DNA of 64,000 nt from Hygrocybe punicea (Eukaryota; Basidiomycota; Agaricomycetes; Agaricales; Hygrophoraceae). Positions 21,601 to 33,550 of the stretch are shown here, in pieces. How positions within the stretch are numbered: position 1 is the first letter of the stretch; each line of letters begins with the position of its first letter. The DNA lies in assembly GCA_963556145.1 (NCBI GenBank), contig OY744473.1, positions 3,410,001-3,474,000 of the forward strand, written 5' to 3'. The notes under the pieces are model-generated. The model saw nothing but the letters and a program-made list of their open reading frames with translations. It did no database searches and was not told the origin of the DNA. The position numbers were made by a program, and so were the translations under genes.

Positions 21601-21617
21601 GCTAATAAATTGCGCAT
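18613..21617 (-). CDS. Secreted M36 metallopeptidase (fungalysin), 9 exons
   Basis: Exons: 21617-21207, 21135-20608, 20548-20219, 20153-19948, 19880-19558, 19494-19388, 19321-19053, 18939-18741 and 18666-18613. All junctions are GT-AG and keep frame, giving 808 residues. A signal peptide ([20 protein letters not shown]) leads into an FTP/PepSY-type propeptide. The catalytic zinc motif is [11 protein letters not shown], and the third ligand is the Glu of [10 protein letters not shown] (usually GEGWSD). The C-terminal half ([39 protein letters not shown]) is typical M36. Fungalysins are usually about 630 residues; this one is longer, mainly in exons 2-3. It is an extracellular protease for protein breakdown. 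It shares its upstream region with the amidohydrolase gene. Confidence 0.95.
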
Positions 21618-22358
21618 TGTGATCAAAGACGACGACGGGCAGCGTCTTTGGACACAACGGGGGTGGTGGTTGGGAGGTAGATAAGAGAATAAGCAGGAGC
21701 GACTCGGACAGGCTTTTGAAGGGAGGAGACCGGTTTCAGAAACCGGTCACGCGACATCGTCGTGTGTTTTTTGCTGTGCTTTGTGTTTTGCTTTGCTTTG
21801 CTTCATGGCTTGAACAACCCTTTTTCTGACCGTTGACGCAGCGTTGTTGGAGCCAGTGGGTGTCGTAAGGCCCGTCACAGACCACCGTCAACCTTGCGTC
21901 AGACTGTAGGCAATGTCTTGTGCACCACCTGCACATCTCTGTTGCAGGCTTTCGGCCGAATAATGCAAAGTATAAACTTTAAATTGGCCCTGACTCCTAA
22001 CCTTGAGAGAATAAATGGCGACGCCGTTTGCTCACAATCTTTACATCTTTACCGACATCAACGGCATACCCCATTATTCAGCGATAAGAGAAATAACGTG
22101 TACGCCGGATTACCGTGGCTAGTACTTCTCTCAAGCAGTTGCGCTGTCGTGACCTAATTGGTCACTTGCAGGCCATGTCCTCGAGATCAATTCACGACCT
22201 TATCGACCTTATCAGCGGCCAAGGTCAAGCGTGAGGAAGTCCCAGGAAAAGTAGCCTCGTCTCAAGCTTAAAATTTACCAGTCCGGCAAGTCTCATCCTA
22301 CCTGCGGGCTCATAACAGATACTAGTCGTATCTGTACTCGTTCCGTTACACGTTCGTC
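21618..22358. promoter_or_regulatory. Shared divergent promoter with four GATA sites
   Basis: These 741 bp separate the start codons of the fungalysin (minus) and the amidohydrolase (plus). GATAAG occurs at 21680-21685 and 22083-22088, and CTTATC, its reverse, at 22199-22204 and 22208-22213. GATAAG is the core site of AreA/NIT2-type nitrogen regulators, which fits an extracellular protease. Binding is inferred, not shown. Confidence 0.5.
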
Positions 22359-23858
22359 ATGACAGCGTTGTCAACCACCATCGAATACTCCGAACTGTAC
22401 AATGCCTCTTTTCATTATCCAGCTATCGACAACCACGCTCACCCCCTTCTCAAAGCTCAACATCGCTCTGCCTTTCCCCTCGAAGGTATAATATCCGAAG
22501 CAGAAGGTGATGCAATCGCAGATTCCATCCACACCTTGGCTTGCTTTCGTGCCACGGACCAGCTGAGCAAACTGTATAACCGATCACCAGCAGAGGAAGG
22601 GAAAGTATTTTCTTGGGATGACTTCAAATCATCCAGAGACAAAGTCGATTACTTGGATCTGTGCAGGACGTGCTTCCAACCCACTCGGATACAGTGCATT
22701 TTAATCGATGACGGACTCGGTGTAAAAGAACTGGCCGAGCATTATCGCTGGCACGATCAGTGGACTCACAGCCCAACGAAGCGTATCGTGAGGATAGAAA
22801 CATTAGCCGAGGTATTTACGTATGACCAGTCTTTTCTCTATTCCCAGCGATAACTCAGGGTCAATCAACTCAGGACGTTCTGAAACATATTTTCACACCC
22901 GATAGGCTGTCCCTACATGGGCCTCATGCTACGTCAACCGATTGCTTCCTGCAACCCTTCAATGAAGAATTAGTCACGAGACTAATGTCCTGCGGCGCCT
23001 CCGATGAAATCGTGGCATTCAAATCCATAGCCTGCTACCGCACCGGCTTAGATATATCGGGCACAAGCTCAGTCGAGAGCATAATCGCAAACATTGACGA
23101 ACTTTTGGAAATGTACAAGGCTATGAATACCATTCGGTTAGCCCACAAAGCTCTCAATGACCATATTATCCACACCGCGCTTCGGGTGGCTGGACAATTC
23201 AACAAACCAGGTACGCCATCGCCGACTCCCGTCTATCCATCTCACCTTCGAATGACACGGCCGTCTCGCAGTCCAGTTCCACACTGGCCTCGGGGACAAT
23301 GACATCGATCTCACCCGTTCCTCGCCCTCTCACTTGCAACCTATCATCAAGGCATACCCCGATACCACGTTCATCCTCCTCCACGCCTCCTATCCCTTCA
23401 CTCGCGAAGCAGCGTACCTGACATCGGTGTACAAAAATGTATATATGGACTTTGGCGAGATCTTTACTCTAGTTTCCGGGCATGGCCAACGAGAAACGGT
23501 TCGACAGATGCTTGAGTTGTGTCCTACAAATAAAATACTGTGGAGTAGTGAGTTCTACCCACTCCGAGTCGTAATTCCCCAGCCATAACCAAACATGATA
23601 TTGTGGCGTAGCGGATGGACATTGGTGGCCCGAGACATATTACCTCGGGAGCATTCAAGCCAGGGAAGCGCTATATGAGGTGAGCACGTGTCCCGGAATT
23701 ATTTTCCTTACTCAGGGTATGCTCTGATATAGGTACTGGCACAATCAGTCAACCATCGTGAACTGACCGAAAAGCAAGCTGTCCTCATTGTGCAGAATGC
23801 CCTTTTTCACAACGCAAATAGAGTGTACAAACTCAATCTTGAACCACACCCACGCTGA
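22359..23858 (+). CDS. Amidohydrolase-2 family protein (FluG N-terminal-like)
   Basis: Five exons: 22359-22811, 22859-23210, 23272-23547, 23612-23679 and 23733-23858, giving 424 residues. The metal-binding HxH is in AIDNHAHPLLKAQ; later come VQFHTGLGDNDIDL, ILLHASYPFTREAAYL and SSTDGHWWPETYYLGS, which supply the remaining His and Asp ligands. This is the amidohydrolase half found in FluG and nodulin-like proteins, where it is often fused to glutamine synthetase. Here a stop follows ANRVYKLNLEPHPR, so the predicted protein has only the hydrolase domain. The substrate is unknown; a C-N hydrolysis role in nitrogen metabolism is inferred. The first acceptor (22858) is the least certain; 22873 would also keep frame. 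Confidence 0.85.
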
Positions 23859-24327
23859 CGTGACCTATCCTTTACCCTCATTCCTACGGCGTAAATTCTG
23901 CGTAGTTCGCTCAATGTACGTACAGCTGATAAAAACACGCGATACACTTCCGGCCCGGGAGCCCCAATTCAAGGAGTTGGCGCCTACGATCTGGGAGGTG
24001 ACTTATGTTGACATCAACTCTTGCCACGCAGGCATAGAATAATCGGAACAGTTCTCGTTACTTATGGAGATCCTGCAAACCAGGTGAAGAGGAAGAGCGC
24101 CCTCGTCAGTTCTGTCCTCGATCGGCAGCCTGAAAAGGCGACGTGGATCATTTTTACTTTACATATCCGTCACGATTCTTGAAAAACGATTGCGAGCGAT
24201 AAGCAACGTCCCCTGGACTAAGATAAGGTACAGTAGTACGTAGCAATCAATTTGAATGTATCACTATGTGCAATATGTTGCTAGTTGGGACACGTTTAGT
24301 TTTACGGCTCAGAAATTTCTCTTTGGA
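23859..24327. other. Intergenic region
   Basis: There is a short open stretch to 24042 past the amidohydrolase stop, in another frame (MYVQLIKTRDTLPAREPQF). It faintly recalls the start of glutamine synthetase domains in FluG-type fusions, but the match is too weak to call. Nothing else is seen. Confidence 0.3.
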
Positions 24328-24615
24328 TTAGATAGGCTTCCGTATCCCGTTGTTCCGTTCGTAACCTCTTCTGGTGTTAGGCCGGGCTAGATTGTGTTGC
24401 CAACGATAACGGTCGGGGATTCTTGGGGGTAAAGCACGCGGATGATAGGGTTCAATGGGAAAATCCTTATCTTTCAGGAGAATTCGGTATCCGAAGCAGC
24501 AGAAATTGCATGCGACAGGATCGCCTTCTGTGGTCTGTACTCGTCCAAAGAGGATACTCCCGATAAGAAAGAAAAAACCACAAATTAGTAGAAGGTTATC
24601 GTGCGGTGGTCTCAC
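24328..24615 (-). CDS. Hypothetical small membrane protein
   Basis: The frame encodes 95 residues with one strong hydrophobic segment near the N-terminus (LLLICGFFFLIGSILFG), a CNFCC cluster, and a basic Pro/Arg-rich C-terminus. It ends 3' of the transporter gene on the same strand. I do not recognise it. An upstream exon starting at an ATG around 24690 is possible. It may not be a real gene. Confidence 0.3.
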   Translation of the reverse strand: MRPPHDNLLLICGFFFLIGSILFGRVQTTEGDPVACNFCCFGYRILLKDKDFPIEPYHPRALPPRIPDRYRWQHNLARPNTRRGYERNNGIRKPI

Positions 24616-24869
24616 ATGATAGCGTTTCCAAGAGAACGTCGGTATCGGTGAGATAACACAGAATTAGTATCTCACCGATGAGGCTAACCATGTATGACGA
24701 TTGACTCATGCCTCACGCCAGAAAGTCTGTCCCCGTTTGAAAACGAACTCACAATCGATCGTCATGATAGCAAAGCTTCAAGATAACAACACTATCACAT
24801 TGTAAAATTTTCATCCGTCCCCACGCGTCACGAACCAACAGTAAATGCCCCGCCAATATAGTAACCAAG

Positions 24870-27800
24870 TCATTGTCTCGAGGCCAAAGCCGAAAGTAAC
24901 ATGTCGTAATCGATTTTCGCCGCTTAGAAAGGACATTAGACGAGACAAGCCGCGTAAGTAAGTTTTCCGATATGCACCTTTGAGCACCAGTTGCATAAAT
25001 GTCCGAGCTAGTTCTGGGTGATCTGCTTCCAGCCGTCGTAAGTTGTCAATGCTGAGCTTCCAAAGCACAGCCGGCCGCTCCACAATAACTGTCGCATTCC
25101 GAGGTAGAGAAGAGAGGGCAGAAAGCTCCCCAGCGAGCGTCCCAGGCACCATAGACTCCTCGATGCTGGGCGTGTGGTCTGAGAATTTGTATATCGCCCG
25201 CAGGATCCCCGATTCAATGATGTAAAGCCCGTCCGACTGCTCATTCTGCTTCCACAGCACAAGCCCTTCGGGAACAGCCATACGCACCAGATAGGGTGTG
25301 AGGGTTTGGTATTGTTCAAAATTCACTTCGTTATAGGAGGAAAACGCTTTGAGGAGTGTGTTGTACGGCTCCGCACCACATCCATGTTCCATAGGTAGTC
25401 TGGTTTCTACATGATTTTCAGTAGGAATAGGTTAACAAGAGAACGTTTCTGAATTGACCATGTGCAATTGTGCGGTTCCCAGCATCGTCCAAATGCGACC
25501 ATCTGGGGGAACTAGCCAGAGATCGCTGGAATATAATATCCGCGTCTTGACGTCCAGGTAGCGCTATGCCATCCAAGTAAGAAGATTCGATACGGAGAAG
25601 ATAGACAAAAGGAATTACATACCGACCATCGAGCTTACTCCCGTCTGTTGCGAGCGGAACCACGCTCGCAAGTAAGCGTTTTCTGTCCCTGGAAACCGAT
25701 GGATCAATTCAATAGAGAGCAGTGACTTTGGAACTCACATTCCATTGCATCGCTGAAAGTCGAAAACAGCTCGACCCTTTCTGCACCAAGCACCCCAACG
25801 CTCTGGAGCGCCTTCCCGATTGCAGAATCGGCCAAAAACCCGCAAAACACGAGGGTGGTATGCTTCAAAGCCAACAATCGTTGAATGCGCACAAATGCTT
25901 CCGCAGAGGACATGTCCACGCCTGCCACCAGCGATAGATCAAGAACGAGGAAGCGGACCGGGTTATGATGCCAAGAAGGACCCTCGATGGCATCGCGGAT
26001 CGTTCGTTCGACCGATGCAATTGTCCCGAAGAATAGGAAACCTGAATATTGTCATCATTTCAGCATTTCGCATGAAGTGACGTGCAGGCGGACAAGCACA
26101 CCTTGCAGTCTCAGGATGGTAGTCTGTTTCGAAACTTCGCGAATATATGCCCTCTGAGTGCCAGGTCTGCGAACCGTCGACATGGCGGTTTCACCAGTAT
26201 GCAACGCACGGATGCTCTCCCGTTGAGAGTTCTGTATGACGAAAAAGAAACCTACCAGACATGTCCCCATAAACAGAGACAACTACACTTGTAGGCACGT
26301 CCAACGACTCACAGCTGACAATAATTCCAAACAACACTCCAATCACGAAATCCCATGCCGTCATCGCGACCATGATGCTCACGATCGTGATATATTCCAT
26401 TCTGAAGTGAACCACCCTGGTTAGCAAATGAAGTTAAGTTAGATATTTGCTATCACACCTGCTAACACGATGCCTCGTATCCCAGAGAGCTTCCTTGACC
26501 AGATCAATGCCCAAGACAAAGATCAAAGCTCCCACGACCATAACCGCTGTAGAAAATATTACGATCAACCTCACAAATGATAATGAGGAGACACACGAAT
26601 AAAGGCAATCGGCCCAGTTCCAATAAAAAGTAAGACAGCCGTTGCCACTGCCAAGAGAAATCCAGCGATGCGGGTACCCCCTCCAACACGGTAAAAGCTA
26701 AACTTCCTGGTTAGCTCAACCCCAGGACGCTATGCCTGAAACTCACAGTAAGGTGTTCACATAAACCAGATAATTTGGTCTAACCAATCGTTTTTATAAG
26801 GGTATAAAGGCAAATTACTAGGGTTGCGGGCTTACACAGTACCGAAGGCGGCTGATAACAGGTTCGAATAGCCGTGTGCCACTAGTTCCTGGTCTGTATC
26901 AACGTCTTCGTTCAGCGAGACAGCTGGGATAATGCCGATTTACTCAGGTTATTTCGAAATTTGTCAAAGATTGGCATTTACCAAGTGCTGGGACGTTCAG
27001 AGGTGGATGTAAAATGTTGAAAAATAGCCTGTGGATAGAGAAATAAATTAGTGGAGAGGTAAGGTTCTCGGAGTGCACCGTACAATGCAAACTGCGTTGG
27101 CAGAGTCGACCACAAGGGCGCAATATTGACTGCTCCAAAGTCTTCATATTCATCAAGCTCAATATGGTACGTCAACCAGGAGTGAGTCCTACGTGGCACT
27201 CACCAAGATATGAGTAGAACTTATACCATGATTCCTGGCCGGCAGTCCCCATATCGAACACCCAGCCGTCCGCACGTAAACGAGCTAGATCCAACCTTGC
27301 AGCGGCTACGATAATGTAAAACATAACCGGAATAACAATAAAATCTGTTGTGTCGGATCTTCGGATTCAGCACTCGTATGAAAGCAAAATTAATAAAACA
27401 AACGAACAGAGGGGGAAAATGAGCTGATGGTGATATCTATGTGTAATGACGCGTAAGAGGATTGCCAGGCCACAGGGGATAGCCCAAAGTGCGAAGTTGT
27501 GCGAATTGAGAAATACAAATTTGAACGTTTCCCATGACATAGTAAATTCGTCGTCATCAATGCGTAAGCTGACTGTGAGTCTGATGAAAAGGGATACATG
27601 GAAGAGTGAGATCGGTATGTGGGGATCTTCAATTTATCTTACCCGGTCTCAATAAGGAACGCTCCAACGCCCCCAATACACCTGCAGAAAATACATAACC
27701 GAAGCGTCAATCGCGACGACATACTAGCATATCAATGACACTCACCCAACCAAGATATGCCGCGGAAAGAACCCAATGACAACTCCCAACTTCAAAGCAC

Positions 27801-29564
27801 CCAAGAGGAAAAATGAAATACCTGTCGTCACACGGAATGTTCAATAACCACTACGAGGTGGGCTTGTGAAATAAAAAGACTTACCAGTTAACGTAGATGA
27901 CAAAGCATAAGCTACCAAAGTGGTTGCGATTATTTCGCGCGGCTTATCCTCACCGATTTGCTGTGCTATGCTTGATGCCAATATATGAAAGAAGGGCTAT
28001 GAAGATGTGACATGTCTGCCATCAGCAAGAGACATATAATACGCATATAAGACTTGGGAAGAAAAATACGGGAGATACCGCAAGCATTGCAAAGACAGAC
28101 GGAATGTACATACCACTACTTCAATCATCATGCTGCCATTCGCACCAGCAAATCTGCTTCCACCAAACGTGTACACCAGCTGAGCAATAATAGTTCTGGC
28201 GATTTAGAAGAAGTTATAGCCGGAATGCAGGGAGGTTTTTCAATAAAACACCTACGAGATAAAAAAAATTGAAACACCCATTGGGCCGAGGCCCGCGAAT
28301 ACGCCTAGTGCAGGGAAGATGATCATGCCGTCTGCCAATACATTATCATCAGCATAAGCACACGATAATTGTTCAGATAGCCGGGTCGCCCACAAGATAC
28401 GCCATCGAGAATATTGAGCAGGGAACCCAATATCACGGCGGGTAAAGACTTGAAAGCGGTGACGAGGACGTGTTCAAGATTTTTTAGACTCACGGCCTCT
28501 TTGACTTGGCCGGAAAGTCTTTGAACGGTACCCTTGTCGACATTAGGCTTCGGCCCAGAGTGTGCATGCCCGTTTTGGGAATACGAGGGGTAGGAATTAC
28601 CAAGTAAGGGAACAGTTTCTGGACGGTCGCTCGTATTCTCACGAGGTGAGATGCTCTGATGGCGATCTTCCACTTCGATCCCCTTTTGTGAAGTTGGAAT
28701 GCGAGCTTGAAACGACGGTGTGAGGTCACGGCGCTCCGTCTCTGTTTGTTGGGGAATGTGAGGGGCCTCGAAGGGCCCAGTCTCTGCAGTGGGAGTTGGC
28801 ATAGATTCCGTGAGACTAGTCGTGTCAGACGAAATAGAAGCACCCCGTGAATCCTGTTCGCTTGGTGGGCGACGAGCAAGGAGGAGAGAAAGACCTGAGG
28901 GCTGGAATGGAGACACAAGGTTAACCCTCGGCGTTAGAGTCCACGCACGACTTGATGTAAACGACGAGCTTGAAGCAGACAAATCAGTGCTGCGGAGGGA
29001 GGAATGAGATGATTGCGGTCGGAGACCGGACCAGGCAGGGATGGCCGCCTCCGATGGTGGGTCTCCAGAGGTCTTTCCCACTGCGGGGAAAATGAATGAA
29101 TTTCCCTCTTGTGATGGAATGGACGAAGAGGGAGCGTCGGCGTTCAAGGGGGCGGACATCAACATGTTGGAGAGCTCGACGGTGTTCAAACGGATAGTGT
29201 CCTGAGAATGGGGCATAACCATAGTCCTGGGCGAATAAGAGGATGCATGGCTGATAGGCTGCAAGAGTCTGGTCGAAAAGCGGGCATGAAATGGCGCAAA
29301 AAACACGGGATAGACACGAAAGCAAAGGACTCACCCTGCCCGCCGCAAGGGGGATTCACTTTGTAAAGGGGTAAAATTTGACACAAGTTGCAGGTCATCG
29401 TCTAAGCCATCCTGGGTTGCGCGTACTCTTCTGAAAGTCGGACCCACCCTGGATGGGTCGGTGTCGTGAGGGCTGCCGCGAAGAGGCGAGGACATCAGGC
29501 TGAAGGTCGAGAAGCGCACACGTCGTGGGGCTGACCCGGCTGAGGCCCCTTGTGGAGCAGACAT
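24870..29564 (-). CDS. VSB1: SulP-type transporter with STAS and cyclic-nucleotide-binding-like domains (VSB1-like)
   Basis: About 22 exons run from ATG 29564; the first is 29564-29335, the second 29250-28394 and the last 24922-24870. The N-terminal 350 residues are Ser/Pro-rich and cytosolic. Membrane helices follow, with SulP landmarks such as DGVSYGMIIFPALGVFAGLG, FAGANGSMMIEVV, LWSTLPTQFALLFFNILHPP, GTVPNYLVYVNTL and GALIFVLGIDLVKEALWDT. A STAS domain (VRFLVLDLSLVAGVDMSSAE) and a cNMP-binding fold (LWKQNEQSDGLYIIESGILR, GTLAGELSALSS) complete it. SulP-STAS-cNMP is the architecture of yeast Vsb1, which stores basic amino acids in the vacuole. That substrate is carried over by homology only. 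Every junction I resolved keeps frame, so the gene looks functional. It is divergent from NUDT21, with 145 bp between start codons. Confidence 0.85.
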
Positions 29565-29709
29565 ATCTGTTGTTATCTGATTTTGAAGGATAGATGCATG
29601 ACCGAGAGCAGTAAAACCCTCAGATCTAGGCTTGGCCCGGGAGTAGACTTTCAGGGAGCAATACACCGCAGCCAATCACAGGGTCAATAATTTCACTTTT
29701 TGGACCACC

Positions 29710-30771
<1,062 letters not shown>

Positions 30772-31122
30772 ATCAACGTGGGTGCCAAGACTGCGGCGAG
30801 AGCGTCAAGTGTCCAGTTGTGGGTTATACATGTCGAGTTAAGCGAAAGCTCCGGCCTCGCGAAGACGACTCGATCTCGGAGCTCGGGAGTTTTTTTTCCA
30901 TGTTGTGACCCAATAGAGAAAGTAGTACGACTTGTATTATTCCTGAATATTACCTTTACTCACGTAAAGTGAACCCTTCTCTGTAAAGTCCCCGAAATAT
31001 CAAACATTACAATGCGTGGAAGGTAAAATAGAAGTCCTCTCTGTCGGGTGTACAGAAAAGTTGGGTCATCAAGAATATGTATATGCCAATCGGTTTCCGT
31101 ATGTCACCGTGTCTGGATATTA
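30772..31122. other. Convergent intergenic region
   Basis: This 351 bp stretch lies between the 3' ends of NUDT21 and RAB18. A T-run and a TTTACTCACGTAAA palindrome are present near 30890-30968. No gene is recognised. Confidence 0.4.
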
Positions 31123-32058
31123 TCAACAGGAGCACGCCCCGCCATCATCGTCCTGCGTCTTCCCCAGGTCAATAGTTCCGGGCATCTCTCCGTCCGCGCC
31201 CCAACCACCTCGCTTCGCCTGCCCGCCCTTGTCGGGCGTCACGGGCGCCCACAGCTCTGGGGTGTCGAGAATTTTCTCAACGACCTCCTGGAAGGCCTCA
31301 TGCACGCCCACGGCGGTCTTTGCAGAAGCTTCAATAAAGAGTGAGTTCATTCGTGTAGCGAATTGTTCGCCTTCAGCCGTGGGTACTTGGCGGGAGAATT
31401 CCTGCCGCAGCAGTCAACCACAATGTGAGTGAACAAGTAGATTCATTCGTACCTTGTCCACCTTATTTCCTACCAGGATCTTCACCACGGAATTTGAGAC
31501 GTAGGTCTCGAGCTCCGAGTACCACCGAGGAAGAGCATCGAATGATTCCCGGCTCGAAACATCGTACACTGTTCAGACATTGAACAATATCCATATTTCC
31601 AGGACGAAAATCAAACTGACCTAATATGATCCCTTGCGCACCTCTGTAGTACGATGAAGTGATTGTCCGGAAACGTTCCTGTCCAGCCGTATCCTTGACT
31701 CCAAATCTAAGCTCCACAGTTCCATGAACAGACAAGTGACTATAAACGTACCCATATGCTCAGCTTGACCTTCTTCCCCTTGACAGTCATCTTGTGCACC
31801 TAAGCATAGCAAAATAGCGCAACACTCAGTACCTGATCACACATCGTCCATACCCATGAAGACCCATAAAAATGGGAATCAAATCAATATGCTCACTCGA
31901 AAGTCAACGCCAATAGTTGCACTAGATTCGTCTTCCGGTAACCATTGTTGGTCTGAGAATCGAAGGAGTAAACTGCTCTTTCCAACTGACGAGTTGCCTA
32001 TCAGGAGCAGCTTGCAGTTGATGGGTGCAGCTGCTGGTGGCTTGTCTATGGGTGCCAT
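31123..32058 (-). CDS. RAB18: RAB18-like small GTPase
   Basis: Five exons: 32058-31897, 31799-31752, 31693-31621, 31568-31453 and 31401-31123, giving 225 residues. All G motifs are intact: P-loop [14 protein letters not shown], switch I with SATIGVDFR, switch [26 protein letters not shown] and [18 protein letters not shown] matches the Rab18 subfamily stretch (EKIIQTPGLW in animals). The tail is longer than usual and ends GGACSC, a double-Cys type prenylation end. Rab18 works at ER and lipid-droplet membranes. The gene is divergent from RPP1 and convergent with NUDT21. Confidence 0.93.
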
Positions 32059-32226
32059 TCTAGCTGAGGAGGGATTATGGTGGGTTGCGTACAAGCCCCA
32101 AAATGGGAGCACGTGCTCCCACAGGCACACCGGAGCTACTATATGGAGTACCGGTTATTTATATGGGAATACGCCGGGAATTTTTATGTACATATTTGGA
32201 TATTTTGTCCATCTAAATTTGTCGAA
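32059..32226. promoter_or_regulatory. Compact bidirectional promoter of RAB18 and RPP1
   Basis: Only 168 bp separate the two start codons. A near-palindrome GGGAGCACGTGCTCCCAC (about 32104-32121) holds the E-box CACGTG in the middle, a natural site for a bHLH factor serving both genes. Confidence 0.5.
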
Positions 32227-33286
32227 ATGTTCTTCGATTTAAATGTTCCCGTACCCAGTCCTGGCCCCTCAGCGCAAACAGGGAATCAGTCCAGAAAATC
32301 CAAAGGAAAACGAGCCCAGGAACCTTCCTCTGTCGCGTACGGCGCTGGTCAGCTCAGTGCGATTGAAGCACGACTGGATCTGCTGGTTCATTGTCAGTCC
32401 TTAATTCGCTCTCACCAGTCCGTACTACAACACTATTCTAATGTGGAAATTGGACAGTAGGATATTCTGTGATTGCGCTTAGCCAGGTCGCTTATAAGAA
32501 GTTTGACGGCAAGTCGCACGTTAACGTCCTGGACGGGCTGCTCTCTCAGCTACGGAAAAGACCTGGAATCATCCTCCTGAAGCGACTGACGATTATCCTG
32601 GACGATGACAGTGAAAAGGGGTTTGGTCTGGTGAGCCACCATTCGCTCATGATGCATCTGCATTGCCTCACTGGCGGCCATCTCCATCTGCACCTGGCAG
32701 ACCGGCGCCAACGACACCATTCTCATGGCGTACGATCTGATAGCCTTGACACCGACAACACACAACACATTTTCTCTGGCATGTCTCACGCATAGCCTGC
32801 CTTCACCGCACACGGCCCACATTATCGCTGTTCCGCTGACCCAGCCACGGCTGCCGTTCCACCTCAAGCACACGCTTGTGCGAACGGCGATCAAGAATGG
32901 CGCAGTGTTTGAGATAAATTACGCGGGTGCAATTGGCGGGGAGAGCGACCCTGGACATATCGAGGCTGGAGATGAGGGTGGGGCTACTGGGGTGAAGCGA
33001 AACTGGTGGGCAGCGGCGAGAGAGGTGACACGTGTTACGAAGGGGAAAGGGATTCTTGTGAGTGGAGGAGTTGTCAGAGGAGCCGATGTGAGAGGACCGA
33101 GAGATGTTGTAAATCTGTGAGTAAGAATGAAAGATAGTGTTGGTTGTCTGATTATCATTTGATGGCAGGATAACTTTTCTCGGGGTAGCTCAGAATATAG
33201 CTCAGGAATCGTCTACGAAAACAGCCAAGTCTCTTGTATTGCGAGCTCGTAAGTTCAGGAGGTTATTCGTTTCTGTAAAGGAATAA
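32227..33286 (+). CDS. RPP1: RNase P/MRP protein subunit p30 (RPP1)
   Basis: Four exons: 32227-32392, 32458-32630, 32701-33116 and 33169-33286, about 290 residues. MFFDLNVPVP at the start, LGYSVIALSQ, RPGIILLKRLTIILDDDSEK, YDLIALTPTTHNTFSLACL, PFHLKHTLVRTAIKNGAVFE and the final RGPRDVVNLITFLGV are the conserved blocks of the p30 TIM-barrel family. The protein belongs to nuclear RNase P (tRNA 5' maturation) and RNase MRP (rRNA processing). The last exon is read through RARKFRRLFVSVKE to the TAA at 33286; a further intron at GTAAGT there is possible but not needed. Confidence 0.93.
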
Positions 33287-33550
33287 CGAAAGGTGTACAG
33301 AGACACGGAAAACATACAGGGCAATTTTATCAGAACCGAAATGGGTACCTGGAGAGAAAAGGAGAGCTGATAGCATGGACAGAGAGGATGAAACAAAGAA
33401 AATTAGATTGATGTCCTAGTATTCAAATATTCCAATGTCATTGCTGGTCTGCAATGACCTGCTAGACCGATTGTTTACTCAAGTATACATATCGACGAGT
33501 ACAATACGGCAAACGTGCCGCTACAGAACAAATGCAATGATTGCCGGGAG
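33287..33550. other. Convergent intergenic region
   Basis: This 264 bp stretch separates the 3' ends of RPP1 and the RhoGEF gene. No feature is recognised. Confidence 0.4.

Noticed and set aside
23859..24120. Remnant of a glutamine synthetase domain after the amidohydrolase, as in FluG fusions
   Set aside because: Only a very weak resemblance (MYVQLIKTRDT) in a different frame; no catalytic GS motif is present.
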